Shown here: piece after piece, positions 34,301-46,200 of the stretch
Layout of the letters: every line of letters starts with the position of its first letter
Numbering within the stretch: position 1 is the first letter of the stretch
Source: Cyclospora cayetanensis
Taxonomy: Eukaryota > Apicomplexa > Conoidasida > Eucoccidiorida > Eimeriidae
Assembly: GCF_002999335.1 (NCBI RefSeq)
Contig: NW_020312214.1
Location: 62,001 to 126,000 of the forward strand
DNA: 64,000 nt
Direction of reading: 5' to 3'
The notes under the pieces: model-generated
Databases searched by the model: none
What the model was told of the DNA's origin: nothing
Seen by the model: the letters and a program-made list of their open reading frames with translations, nothing else
Made by a program: the position numbers and the translations under genes

Positions 34301-37242
34301 AAAAGGCTTCTTTCCACAGGGGGCAGAGCAGTCGAATGGTATGGATTTTGCAATAGCACAGGGCCCATATACGACGGAGTGAAAGCGACAGACGTACCGC
34401 TAGACTAAACGGCGACTCCTGCACTTTTGTTGAAGGTATGTTGGGTAGGTACAGCTCCTAAAAACGGCCCCAACCGTCCCCCGCTCTTCCACAAATATTT
34501 TCATTGTTCGAATGAAACCGGCCTCACGGAAAACATCAGTCTTCGCACTCGACGAGCCTAGTCAAAGGCCGTCCCTTGTGTTAGGCAGATAGGGTCGAGC
34601 CCACCCTTTTCTTCTTTACACTAGGAATTAATCCTGGAGTAGGTCTAGGTAGCTCTCACCGGAGACCCTCAGAGGTGGCATGGATCCAGATGATGATATG
34701 ACGGGTGAAGGGTAGTACGTAAATACTCCGACCGCGCTGCAGGGGCTTCTGAACCGATATCCCCACATGCGGCTACATCCCAGAAGTAGGTGCAATTAGA
34801 TGACAGCTTTGAATGACGTCCCCGGAAAAATGTGCTCTGGGAAACTCTTAGAAGCGACTTTCATGACGAAGGCGCAAGCTGCACAATGTGTCATGCAGAC
34901 CAATCCCCACGTCCGTTGAGTAGCACAGGTGGCCTTGCTTCGAGCATGCCTGAGGGTTGTCTTTCTTACCTAAATGATGTACAATTATTCATGAACCGTG
35001 GCTTGCCAGGTGGACGTGTAGTATATACTGGATGGACCGGAAGTACCCCACTTGGTGCTGGTGAGGGCTCGTGACAAATCCATGGAAGCTGCGAACCATT
35101 GATGGGGTGATCAAGTGTATGCCACTGGTGTATCCTGACAAGTGCGGATTTGAATGTGGCATCTGGAAATGGATAAGAGTGTCATGCCAAAGGATAAATA
35201 AAGCAAATTTACATACGCTGACACTATTTAGATCTTCCGTGGCGCGCTTCTGAGCAACGAAACCGTGCATGACCCCTGCGAGTAGCATGTATACCTGTTG
35301 TCACAAGCTCACAGATCGGATAGGATATGCTGAATTGAATGTTAAATACCGAGTATTGGGTGTTGGAGTGTCTTACATATTGTGTTTTTGCGTGGCAGCG
35401 GTTCTGTATGGCATGGGCGTAGCATTGAGATAAGACCTTGTTGAACCGTGGGAAATTTTAATACGGGTTAGTGTATCTGTTTAACAACGCAATTTATCCC
35501 TTTCTGGAAAAAGAGTCGCATCCGTCTGAACAGCAGCTTGCAAGCCGAAAGACCCAGTGGATGTTTTGCAGGGGACTGTCTTAGTGCAGCTGTCACCCAA
35601 CTAACCGGCTGGTACTTTGCAGAACGAGCCGTGCCACTTTTAGACACAAGGATGCTGAACATTCGCGCGATTGTTTTTGGTAGTTCATCGGTAAGACTTA
35701 AAGTCTACCCACTGTGCTAGCATTGGGAAAGGTATCTCTACCGTTCTGTTCTGGCGGACTCCATCGTCACGCTGTACTGCCGTTAAGAATAATTTGTAGC
35801 GAAGAATTAAAATTGGATTTCTGATGATGAGTCATTCGTATGCGGTTGTGTTCCAATGAGGAAATACCACTACCCACGAAGATTTGATGGAGTATGGCGC
35901 ACACATCCAGGAAAAAACTACGGTTATGAGTCGAGCCATTCCACGTTTGATGAGGCCTTTTCAGGCAATTAAAACAAAAAATTAAAGTGAGCATATCCGT
36001 ACTTGCACAAAACATGTAGTGACAATAGGACGGATAGTGAACTTCGGGGTAAGTATCCCGACTAAACTCTTCTGCATTTAGAGTGAAATACCGAGTGAAA
36101 AACGATAATAGGGTTATGAATAGTGTTTTTGGCCTCCGATTTCCCTGCCGTTGTTGGCTGTGGCGTGGGGGTAAGCAATTGTACATTTACGGTTGCCGTC
36201 AGTTCCTGGTGTACCACAATGGCAGGCTGTAGACAAGAGCTTCATGCCGACCTGCTCCACTGATGAGACGCGTGCTAGCAATGTTTTATTATCTGAAGGG
36301 CATCGGCACAGCTTTGGTGAACCCGATGCTTTTTCATTTCATGGCATAAACAGTTGCGCTTATCAGCATTGCGGGGTCGTTGGAAGGGACGACTTTTGGC
36401 CCTGGTGTGACATTTACCTTAGCTATTGAGAAACAATCCCGAAATACTCGACTCATTGGTGGCTTGGGTGGAATAAGGATGTCTGGCTTGAGCGAGAACG
36501 TCCATATGAGATACTCCCTTTCGGCTGACAACGCTTTGTTCTTATGATCATGCGCATTTCTCTTTGTCACCTTGAGAACCCTTTCCATGAAAGGAGTACC
36601 CTTGAAGCGATTCTGCCGCTCTTTGCTTTTGAAAAAATTTAATTGACAATGTAAGTAAGTAATTTTCCACATTGGAATTTTTTTACACTTCTGGTCTCCA
36701 GCGTAAGCCTGGTGTTTAGCATAACGCTAAAAAGAGAAGTGGCAAATGGAATGTGCTTTCATTGGCTGATGCATCGCGAGGGTACCAAAGGTTCCAGTTG
36801 GCCCCTACAACAGCTGAATAAAACGAAACTGACAGTAATTACCAGACACCAACTTCGAAGCATATTCGTAAGCTTGGCTCCCGTTTAGTCCACTCCTTCG
36901 AAATCTGTGTCACGTGCAACAACTGAGTAGGTCAATATATACGGGAAGCCGTGAATCGAGTAACAAATATACTTTCCCGCAGCATCAATGTAATTACAAC
37001 TCTTCTATACGCGAAACGTAGCATTCGAATATGTGGCATCGTCCTGAGCGGGGGTGTGGGACAGCGCGAAGGACACCACCCGCTGCTGCCACCAGCGCGC
37101 TACAAAAAGTTTTCACACGGCAGATGTGTTGTACTTCGCGCAGGAATATAGGTGCTACTCCACACAGGACTCGCACATATCGAGAAAAAGACATGTGATT
37201 ATGGCATCACAGGCTTAGCCCCCACGTAGTGCTGAATCCCAG
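31311..37242. other. repeat-derived and unresolved DNA
   Basis: About 6 kb without a supported gene. It contains a copy of the dispersed repeat (32.2-32.5 kb) and overlapping open frames of up to about 165 codons. Frames that look least random are 32,562-33,056 (plus, polar, Cys-containing, 164 codons), 33,571-33,849 (minus, VVDLTIEPQLWEMAKQVLS..., 90 codons) and 35,767-36,186 (minus, 139 codons). None shows a recognised motif or a consistent exon chain. They may be decayed transposon genes. Confidence 0.35.
32190..32540 (+). repeat. dispersed repeat, copy 3
   Basis: Positions 32,195-32,292 align with about 1,750-1,845, sharing a GATGCACAC-like block, then CCTGCCTGG and GCAGGAACTCTTCC. Farther along, an ATTTACTAGGAG...TTGATTGTT block resembles ATTTTCTACTAGATTGATTGTA at 1,945-1,968. 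At 32,480-32,520 the AGCTAGCT-containing core appears in reverse orientation, so the copy is a mosaic. It lies about 900 bp downstream of fossil 1. Confidence 0.45.
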
Positions 37243-37818
37243 CTAGCTGCCAGCGTAAAATGTTGATAAATGGTCTTCACGTATTGGTGAATACAGGAAC
37301 CATACAACTGATAAAGCAGTCAGCTTCGCGCAGAATGTGCCTATGAATGCTAAAGCCACCGGCGAAGCCAGAACCACGGCGCATCGAACTACCCACGTAT
37401 AACCCACATGGGTTGTGTACTCATCTACACAAATGCTATCCTGAACACGCATCGGATATCAGTCTAAACCCTTGTACTTTTGCCTGCTGAATGTTAAAAA
37501 GTGGCACTGAGCAGCACTTTAGGGCTCAATCACTGGGTATACCACCGCCAGGAAAGTCCGCATAGAAACGGTTATTCAGGCGTTGGTTGTCGCAACGGCA
37601 AACTTATACCAAAAGCGCCAGTGCGCGATCTGCTGAGCAAGAAAGGTGAAAGAGCCCTGAGAATAATCCCCTAGGGAAGCAAGCATATCCGCTCACAAGT
37701 ATTACACGTTTGAGCCCCACAAAGCGAGTTCAGAGGGTCTGTTCTGGTACAGAATAACTTATCGGTTACCATCAACCCAAATACCTTCCTGTCTTGACAG
37801 TACCAGATGCCCGTTCAT
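37243..37818 (-). CDS. small two-membrane-segment protein, 84 aa
   Basis: Three exons join in phase on the minus strand: 37818-37785 (ATG, donor GGAAG|GTATTT), 37632-37610 (acceptor CTTTCTTGCTCAG, donor TTTTG|GTATAA) and 37440-37243 (acceptor GTGTTCAG, ending TAG). The peptide starts MNGHLVLSRQEADRALALL and holds two adjacent hydrophobic runs (VVRCAVVLASPVALAFIG and LTALSVVWFLYSP) before a short polar tail, the layout of a small ER or mitochondrial membrane subunit. I could not match it to DPM2, DPM3, SPC12 or OST5-type proteins. It lies directly downstream of pICln on the same strand. The 23-nt middle exon is the weakest point. Confidence 0.45.
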
Positions 37819-37963
37819 GCTGTGAAAATACGCGTTTGAATGGATTGTTACCCATCCACTACCAAGGCAATAACCAAAGCCATCACGGCAAGTATTTTGA
37901 ATAGGCTCAGCCTCTTGAGAGTCAACTTTGCCTTGTCCTGCATGGCAATGCTGAGAATAAAGT

Positions 37964-39263
37964 TCAGGCCTCATCGTCAATGGTGCCACCTCCTGTTGCA
38001 TCGCGTCCTTCATTTTCCACAAATTCCCAGCCCTGAAACCAAAATGCACGATAGACATCTTTGCATCTTTGCAATCCGAAACACGTTACCCCAGTATATG
38101 CAGTACCATAGCTCCTGAGGCATTGGATAGCCTTAACTGTAGTAGCGTAGAATAACCCTCCAGGCACAAAATAGTTTGAAGGATCATGAACACTATACAA
38201 GTTGTCACTACAGGATTTTCTCTTTTGCAATTCTGGGGCTTAGAGGCACCTGTCGGCGAAGAGCTGCTTCGTCGAAAAGTTCATCTTCATCTCCATCTAA
38301 TACAGCCGATTCGGGGTCCGGATGTAGCGCCGCCATTTCGCTCATGACAGAGAAAACCTGCTGTAGGCAGCTGCACAATCACCATATCGAAAAATGCAAG
38401 CATCCCCATCTTTTGATATGCGGGCCATTTCGGTCTGCATACACAAAACCATGCATTTCCTCTTGTACGTAAAAAAGGTAGTACCTTGAGTCATCTGGAA
38501 TGAACTTAAGCTCAACCATTGCATCATAATCCGATGGCTCTTCGGAGTCCTCAATAGCCTCGTCTGAGCCCGAGGGCGCGGTACCGCAAGCTTGGCCGTT
38601 GGCCGCGACCAGTTGAGTGTCGCCCTTAACTTGGCAATACAGGCACGGTCTCTCACATGTTCCTGGAGGAGAGAAGAAGAGCAGTCCTTGTGGGGAAGTT
38701 CAATTGTTGAGTGGCTACTATCAGGTAGTCGAGGAAATAGCGTGCTGGTTGAATCTATGAGGGGAAATAGCAAATAGGTTAATTTGTAGCGTACGCACGA
38801 GGATCAGTCGACAGAGCGTGCAGTACAATAGAAAGGTAACTTAGCGTAAAGCTTGCGCCGACTTGAGAAAGCCACGCAATACGCTGGGAAGTAACCAGGA
38901 GGACACCACGTCCTGCAATCAACGACATACACTTTCAATGTCTTTGGTCGTCCGCGTTCAGCAGTGCCGCCATGCCATGGTAGCAAATAATCGTGCGCCC
39001 TTTCATAGCAGTGGACGGGGCTTTGGGGACACACAATGAACTTTATTGCCGCTAACTGGTAGCCTTAGACAATGAGGGTAATAGCCACGAGCGACTGCGC
39101 AGACACCAATGCTACCGTCATATACCTCACCTGCATCCTTCCCTTGAATCAGGACAGTGGTATCCGGTACTCGTATCCCAATCGCTTCACCCTCTCGCAA
39201 TTCGAAGTCCGTCGGGAGATTTTGTTGTGCAACATGCGACATCTTTGGCCTTCCTAGGATCAC
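37964..39263 (-). CDS. CLNS1A: pICln / methylosome subunit (CLNS1A)
   Basis: Five exons in perfect phase: from ATG 39242 (or 39263) to 39131, then 38912-38799, 38662-38485, 38370-38250 and 38032-37964 (TGA), about 197 residues. pICln chaperones Sm proteins into the 6S intermediate for the PRMT5 methylosome during snRNP assembly. The PH-like fold is recognisable: RVPDTTVLIQGKDAG, GVLLVTSQRIAWL, LSYLSIVLHALSTDP, CERPCLYCQV, then an acidic loop (SDEAIEDSEEP), LKFIPDDS and VFSVMSEMAALHPDPE, which aligns with MFTAMCECQALHPDPE of animal pICln. An acidic DGDEDELFDE stretch follows, and the protein ends FVENEGRDATGGGTIDDEA. MSHVAQQ at 39242 fits the family's start better than the upstream ATG. Homology is clear along the length. 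Confidence 0.88.
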
Positions 39264-39995
39264 TTTTCAAACTCCAGCAGAACAGAGTACACTCACAGCC
39301 TGTGGAAGACAGAACCTTATATAAAATTCTCCTCCGAGGCTGCCTCGACCCTGAATTCCACCCCTGATGGCGCAGCCGCGGAGGAAGCAAGCAAAGCACT
39401 CCTACCTTAGTCGTTGCATTCGACAGAGGAATAACGATGCTCCAATGTTAGAGAGCAAATGATCTATATAGAATACACAATCGGGAATGGACCAGTCATA
39501 CGATTACGGCAACAGTTGGAAGAATGCTCGCTGCTCATCTGCCGAAGGGGCCCACAGGGCTTAATGGGGCTTCTGTAGTTCTCCAGCTTTGCTCTGCATT
39601 GGATAAGGGCCTGCCCCACCCAGCGGCACATGCTGTATAATGCTTATGCCCATTTTATGGCATTCTCTTGCGAATCTTGCGTTGTGCTGCGGGAACCAGC
39701 TGGGTCTAGCACTACACTTTAAAGTTTGCGACTTCGTACTAGCTTGTCGGCTGTTGTAACCTTGTCTGCATTCAAAAAGGCCCAGGGAGTATTGAGTAAA
39801 CATATGGGCCCTTGTGTTTGTGCGCGGAGCTACAGGGGGACGAGGCGAAGTTGACCTCGCACTCCTTGTGCTTGTCGGTGGTGCTTTGCCATTTGGAACT
39901 GTTCAGAGATTGAGTTTCCCCCTTGCATGACGTCAAGGACCATTGGGCTCTAACCACTTGGTCTCAGGCGGTAAGAGTCGGCCTCGCTGTGTACG

Positions 39996-41387
39996 ATGGA
40001 CGCAAATGCAGTGGAATCTGCCCTAGAGTCGTGGGGTGTGCAGTTATCGCCCGAAGGCCTCTCGGCTCTAGAGCAATCTGGTATTACTTCCCCAGATGCA
40101 GTCAAGAAATATATTTTGTCTGCCGATCTGAGGCGTGTACATCTTGCTTCTCATCCCGCGGATCTGAACAATTTCAGCGCCCTAGTGAGCAGGTCCATGC
40201 AAGCTCCACCTGAAGCTGCGGCATATGCCGCTACTGCAGAGCGCCCCCAAAGTGGCGCTTCTTTGGTTTCCAAAATTTCCCTTAAAAAACCGCTACTTTG
40301 CATGGTCATGTCGTTTCAGGATGTGCGGCTGCCCTCGAAAGATGTCGATGAAGACTTCTCATGTGGCTCTCAAGGAATTAAGGGGAATCAACGGCGGCTG
40401 CTTTCTTTGAAACTTACAGATGGTCGTGGCTCGCCTTTTACGGGCATTGAGTTGCGTTTCTGTGGGCAGCTGGATTCAGTTCCCCTCTTGCCGGGTGTGA
40501 AATTGCTGCTGTTGCCAGGCCTAATACTTTATCGCGGGATTGCCTTACTCAGCCCCCAGTACGTGCAGAATTTGGCAGGAGGTGCAGCACAGCTGCAAGA
40601 AGCATTCAAGCTCAAAGCTGATGTACAGGAACGTCGGAAACTAGTACAGCATATTCTGAATGAGCATACGGAACTTCAGCAGCGGATCAAGGCAGACAAA
40701 GGGGATACTGGTCCCCCAAAGTTTGTACCTTTTTCTTTTTCTGCTAAGGTTCAGCATGTAGATGTTCGAACTATCCCCTCTATGCAGGATAGGAATTCTA
40801 GGGCATCCCCACCACAGGAAAGTCTGATGCACCAAGTTGAATTGCCTCCTGAGGCATCGCGACCAAACCCTTCAGAGCGCGAAGGTCGTTCCCTAATAAT
40901 CGATACCAACACGGCCGGCCTGAAGCAAGATCGGCTAAGGCGGCTTGAAAAGGTGAACCCAAACACTTTGGGTGCTGATAAGATAAACTACGAAAGAAAG
41001 CCAGGGAGGGGGGGTCGTGGGCGGCGTGGTCGGCGACTCCACGACGAAAATATCGCAGAGTATATTAAACCGTCGGGATGTCCAGTGGCATATAGCCTTC
41101 TTGATCTGATCAAAGCTGACGCAGAGCACACAAACAGCACCGCTGCTACGACATTACTGTATGCGAGTGAGCCATATGATTACGAAGCTTGTGGCAGCAA
41201 TGCGTTGGCTCGACCAAGGGCCTCATATCAATCCTCGCCGCCGAATCCAGGGGTGTCGCAGGGGGTAAGTACCACTACTTACATCCTAAGAGAAGCCTCT
41301 CGTGGGTGTTCTCGAGGGACACGCTGCTCGAATCGAGGCAATGGGAGAGCGGGAAGGGGTAGACAACGAGGAAAGGGTTCTACGTAG
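39996..41387 (+). CDS. TDRD3: TDRD3-like protein (DUF1767/OB-fold, no Tudor domain), 463 aa
   Basis: A single open frame. TDRD3 bridges topoisomerase TOP3B to mRNA-protein complexes; its N-terminal helical DUF1767 plus OB-fold resembles RMI1. Visible here: a DUF1767-type start (LESWGVQLSPEGLSALEQSG...LRRV), an OB-fold at about residues 100-215 (SLKLTDGRGSPFTGIELRF; LPGVKLLLLPGLILYRGIALL; YVQNLAGGAAQLQEAF), then GPPKFVPFSFSAKVQHVDV, which aligns with GPPPFVPFGQK of animal TDRD3, and YSLLDLIKAD, reminiscent of its STLFDFLES motif. Two Arg/Gly patches occur: GRGGRGRRGRR and a C-terminal RG-rich tail. The UBA and Tudor domains of animal TDRD3 are not visible. A downstream exon beyond the TAG cannot be excluded. 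RMI1 itself is the alternative, but the FVPF and RG features favour TDRD3. Confidence 0.82.
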   Translation: MDANAVESALESWGVQLSPEGLSALEQSGITSPDAVKKYILSADLRRVHLASHPADLNNFSALVSRSMQAPPEAAAYAATAERPQSGASLVSKISLKKPLLCMVMSFQDVRLPSKDVDEDFSCGSQGIKGNQRRLLSLKLTDGRGSPFTGIELRFCGQLDSVPLLPGVKLLLLPGLILYRGIALLSPQYVQNLAGGAAQLQEAFKLKADVQERRKLVQHILNEHTELQQRIKADKGDTGPPKFVPFSFSAKVQHVDVRTIPSMQDRNSRASPPQESLMHQVELPPEASRPNPSEREGRSLIIDTNTAGLKQDRLRRLEKVNPNTLGADKINYERKPGRGGRGRRGRRLHDENIAEYIKPSGCPVAYSLLDLIKADAEHTNSTAATTLLYASEPYDYEACGSNALARPRASYQSSPPNPGVSQGVSTTTYILREASRGCSRGTRCSNRGNGRAGRGRQRGKGST

Positions 41388-43249
41388 TGGAGTCAAGCCC
41401 AGCACTCCTAGCTTTCAGCTTTTGCAGCGCAAGAAACGTTTTTCAAAACCGTCATACGTGTAAATTTATTGAAGCGAACAGCTGGCAGAATGAGCTTCTG
41501 CCTTATTATTCACCATACTGCTCCAGGGGGATTCAACCGTATCGATTTTGTTTTGTTGCTGAGTCTAAGAAGGTGGAGGTAGCATTAGAGAAATCTAGAA
41601 GATATCTACGGTAGGAGAGTGATAAGCATGCGCCATATGGTTTTTCTTCGCTACTCCAGCGTGCCCGTTCCAGTTTGAAGCGGAAGCGACAACGTTTACA
41701 GGCGAGCTCCTGGTCACGTTTCTCTAAGGTGACCAATGTGTTGTTATTGCGATGTACAAGAAGCACCAGGCTGCTTCGCCTTTGCAACCACAAGTGAATT
41801 CCGGCTGGCTATGCTGGAGGAAACTGTTGTTGCAGGTCATGGAAGCGGTGGACGGGTAATCTCTGTGTCTGGGCATCCAGTCTCCCAAGGTTGGAATTCC
41901 TGGCCATTGATTTGACTGTTCGACAGGGGCGCCGTAGGTGCTATCAAAGTTTTGAAGGGACTGTCGTATACTGTAATTTACTGGATCTGGCTGGCCCCAC
42001 GTAGAGCTTCAAGGTAGCCAGACTTTTGCCCAAATGCTGTTTGTAGTGGACAACGGTGCGCAGCTTTACATCGCCAACAGCGCCGCATGTCTTGGAGATT
42101 CATATCAGCCTTACCATAAAATGAAAACACGTTCCTCAGGAAACCTAAAAGGTGTGCAAGCCATTTTTCCGTACTTGGGAACTGTGTTACGTTGGAACGA
42201 TCTATGCATCTTTGCCTGCTACCGTACTTTCATCGTTTATACTGTTGCCTTAATTGACTACCAAAGAATCATCAGGGAGGTCTTCCTCGAAAGCGCCTAT
42301 AGCCAGCCACGAGCCAAGAGGTCGTCTCTTCTCTTCGCATACAACAAGACCCATGGCTAGTTCCGAGATGGGTATGGCGAAAGTGCTACGAGGTCATACA
42401 CTCTGAGCATGGAGGCAGCTACGCTTGTTTAGAGCAGAAATCGAAGTACTAGGGGGCGAGCCTGAAAGGAATCAGGGGCACAGCAGCACCTTTGTAAGAG
42501 AATTTTCGCCTGGAGCAGTGCACTGCAAGCAGTGGCCGTCACCACAGTGCAATGCAAAGCCAAATCTGTGATGACCTTTCTCCAGACCCCACAGAGTGCG
42601 AGGCTTCACTTGAGGCATTCAGTTATCATCCCCCGAGAAAGATAGTGTGTTTGTCCAGCGCGATATCGGAAAAACAAGAGTACTACTGCTTTGTACAAGA
42701 CGGGTGAGATACTTGCCGCCTAGTTGGTTGATCACCACTCTCGCTTGCAGCGCATACAACGCAACTGGTCACATTCGTCAATGCTAAGTGCAAGTGCAGG
42801 CATCCACAGGCCAAAACCGATGTGGAGAAACACTCTAACTGCACCATCATACCGGAGAGAAATTTGGGGAAAGTCTTAGAAATACCAATACTGTGATGAG
42901 CGCAAACATCAGCTGCATTATGTGCACCAAGGAAAACAGGCAGGGCTCCTCAATATGCTGCAGAACGCACCAGTACAATGCTATGTAGCTGTGCTTTTCT
43001 GCACGATATGGTATCCCAGAAAGATTGATATGCGAACTCATAGTTATTCCATGTACCTCTGCACCGATATTTCCCGTTTTATTTCTGACTCTATCGCGCA
43101 AGTGCTGAGGAACAAGCGAGGCCGTGCCTCATGGGGTAATGATTCAGTCGAGGGGTAAGTGAATGAGGAGAAAAATGTTCTACAATGAGAAGCCATAGCG
43201 CTACTGGGCTGTCGAACTTGTTTGAACTCAATTTATTCTGCCATTCGAA
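41388..43249. other. no supported gene between two convergent 3' ends
   Basis: It lies between the stop of the TDRD3-like gene (plus) and the stop of IFT122 (minus). The longest frame, 42,034-42,360 (plus, starting MLFVVDNGAQLYIAN, 108 codons), has no recognised motif, and a possible donor follows codon 39 (CTAAAAG|GTGTGC). A minus-strand frame at 41,533-41,793 is charged but equally unsupported. Confidence 0.35.
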
Positions 43250-46200
43250 TTATCGAAGGGCGAAGCATGGAAGGATCGGAGTGCGGGGACTAATCGTGGC
43301 GCAGAATATGCAGGGGTTGTTGGGTAAGAGCTGCCCCTGAGCTGGTGGGTAGATAAACAAATGGGAGCAAGTAGCGCATGCCATTAGCATATCCACCTCC
43401 ACCGCTTCTGCCGCAGGCTCGTGCTGGGTTGCATTATGTAGTGCTCGTTCTGCCGGTGTGTGGGGCAGTCCAAGCAGGCGAAGAACGCGGGAACCACGGC
43501 TACCCTCTATGCATTTGTTGTTGCGCCATAAGATCTTCTCGCGTGGTTGTTGCTGTATTGCTTTGGCACTAAGAAGGGGCGGCTGGAATTTAACAGGACC
43601 AGGAATAGATGCTATGTGGGGTGATGAAGTTGAGGCCTGACGCCGCAGCATGCTTCTCCGAGCAATTGTAAGGAACTGCTCGTCTACAGAACAGCCTTTA
43701 GCGTCAGGGGATAATTCTGTTCCCGTCGGTAGACTGCTTTGCTCCGATTCGTTCTGCGGGCAGTACTCAACTGCTGCTAGTGGAGCAAATGTGCCAAATT
43801 CTAGTGAAATAGGGCACCCGCAGCTCCCACAGCTTATGTCCACACCAAGAGGAAGGGCTTCAGAAGTCACGAGAGGCACTGTTGTCCCGCACAGAACACA
43901 GATCGTACTGCTCAAGGTTTTAAGAATTTCATGCATCCTAGGAACCGCTGCAGCTGAGGCTGATGCTGCTTTAATCTTTACTGCGAGGTCAGCTCTCTCC
44001 CTCCTTTCAGGGTCGCGCAGAGCAAGGCGCCATAGCTCATTACAAGCAGCCGCTGCAACCTGCATATACGCCAGAGAGTAACAGTGGTAAAAGTATCATT
44101 GTGCATCACCGAAGGGGATTTCTATGGGTTTACCATATTTTCTTGAGTCACAAAGTATCAACGTTTGCAGCAATATTGTGTTTTTTAATTGTTCTGTCCT
44201 GTTTGTTGAGGCCAAGCAGAGGTCAGCATATGGCATTGTATTTCGAAGTTCAGATCATAAAGCGAGCGGCAATGACATATTTCAAGGATGACTGAACAGC
44301 ATGAGTGGAAAACAACTGAGCCAGTTAGTGTTGACGAGTAGTGCATTGTACGCTGATTGGTAGTGCAGAACATATTTGGCAGCAAACCTCATAGTCATGG
44401 ATTTGAAGCGCTGCTTCAGCCATTAGCCGTAACACTAGAACCGTTCGGATGCCTTTGACACGCCGATCAAGCCGAATCCCACAACTACGCAAAAACCCCT
44501 GGACTGGAGGGCGGTCCAATGCTGCCTGTGCCTCCTGCCACCACGAATGTAAGCGCCAAGATGGCCGGAGCCCTCGACCAAGTGCTTGAGTGCCATTTAA
44601 CCGACGTCTCAGACCTCCTACAAAGGTATTTTTGTCGTCGACGGCACTGCTTGCGCTGGAATCAGGGCTATCAGGTTTTGCTAGAGGTGCCAAGGCATGA
44701 GACCATAGAAAAGCACAGGCCCGTAGGAGGGCGTGTGCAGGCATCGCACGCCTCGCTGGTGAAGATGATGCATAGCGCCACAACACGAAATATACCCCAT
44801 AAATCTCTGATATACGTCGAAAGTAGCAAACAAGGTAGCGAAAGATGCAACGAGGTAGATTAGCAGGCTCTAGATGGTTCATAGCACCTGCAAGGCCATC
44901 ACTAGCCATTCCTGTTACCTCGCAAGCAAGACTGCATGGTGAACTGTCCATCAGTTTTACATCACCGGTTGCCATGTTCGCAAAAGCTATGGCCAGCGCC
45001 CAGCTTCTCGCAGCTGCCTGAGCATAAAGCTGTTGGGAGATTGCACATTCTAGTAAAGTGGCCTCCAAGCGCAGTGCCATCTTTTCCCTCCCAGCTTGCC
45101 GGAAGACCTTCACAGCTACTTCAGGCTGATCCCGGCGGATGAGCTCGTTGGCCCATGGCACAAGCACATGTTTTAGGAGCGTGGGATCCTGAAAAAAAAC
45201 ATCAACTACCAGCCATATTCTGGTGCATCCAGTCAGCACTACTAGAAATTCGCCGACTTGCTTGCAGCACAGCGTACTATAGTCTGATGTTACATACTCT
45301 TACCGAGCCTCCCTTTCGCAGCAATCATAGGCCAGATCCACTTATGTAGATTTTACATGCAACAGTTTAGCTGTGCAACTAGGTTTGTGTTTTCGTTCTA
45401 CCTCCTTTGCTCTGGAGAGGGCTTCATGCCACCGACCCGCCCGCATTAGGACTTTTAGAAACCCAATTGAGTCCCCCAAGGACAATAGCGCCTCCTGAGC
45501 TAAGTTTATATGACTGCCGCTCTCAAAAAAAGGTATAGCCCAGCGCAAAGCATCTCGCATCTCGTGATCTCCACTAAAATCTTCGCTTGTTTCTAAAAGT
45601 GGGCAAGGTATTTTTGCATCGGTTTGATTCTGGTGATTGCCTAGTTTTTGATTCTTTCGAGGCCGGTACGTCCGAAACAATTCAATTAGGCTTTGCGTCG
45701 CTCCAATATTTGAGTACACTCGGCTCGCTCGCTCAACCTGTCCTGTGGCAACGTACAATCGTGCCGCTTCTCGTAATGCTTGCATAAATGCTTCCTCCAG
45801 CGCAGACTTATCTTGTTCTTCCTGTGATTGGTTAACGTGTATCGCAAGAAGGCATCAGAATAGATAAAGAATCCATATTGTATTTATTTTTACGGTGGGC
45901 CCGTACTCAGAACTACCACGATAGTGCAAGACACGCTCAATATTGTCAAGTCTGGTCAAAATACCGTTCGCAAAAGCTTCCCTCCTGATTCATTTGTTGA
46001 TGTGGCAGATTTTTGCCTTGCACTACTTGCAATTGCCTCGCCAGCTTTGTTGGGCGCCTCAGGAAAGCCTATTGTTCCATCCTTTGGATCTACGTCTAGA
46101 GTATCGCACTGCGCTTTTGCGGCAATAGTGGCCCATTGCCGGGCTTCAGCCCACCTGAACTTTGGGCACGCATACAATGGGAAAGGTCTGCACACGCCAG

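Noticed and set aside
35767..36186. 139-codon minus-strand frame
   Set aside because: No motif, no consistent splice neighbours, and it lies in repeat-derived DNA; not reported as a gene.
43650..44081. 143-codon plus-strand open frame
   Set aside because: Antisense to the last coding exon of IFT122, which carries the paired Cys motifs in the minus frame.
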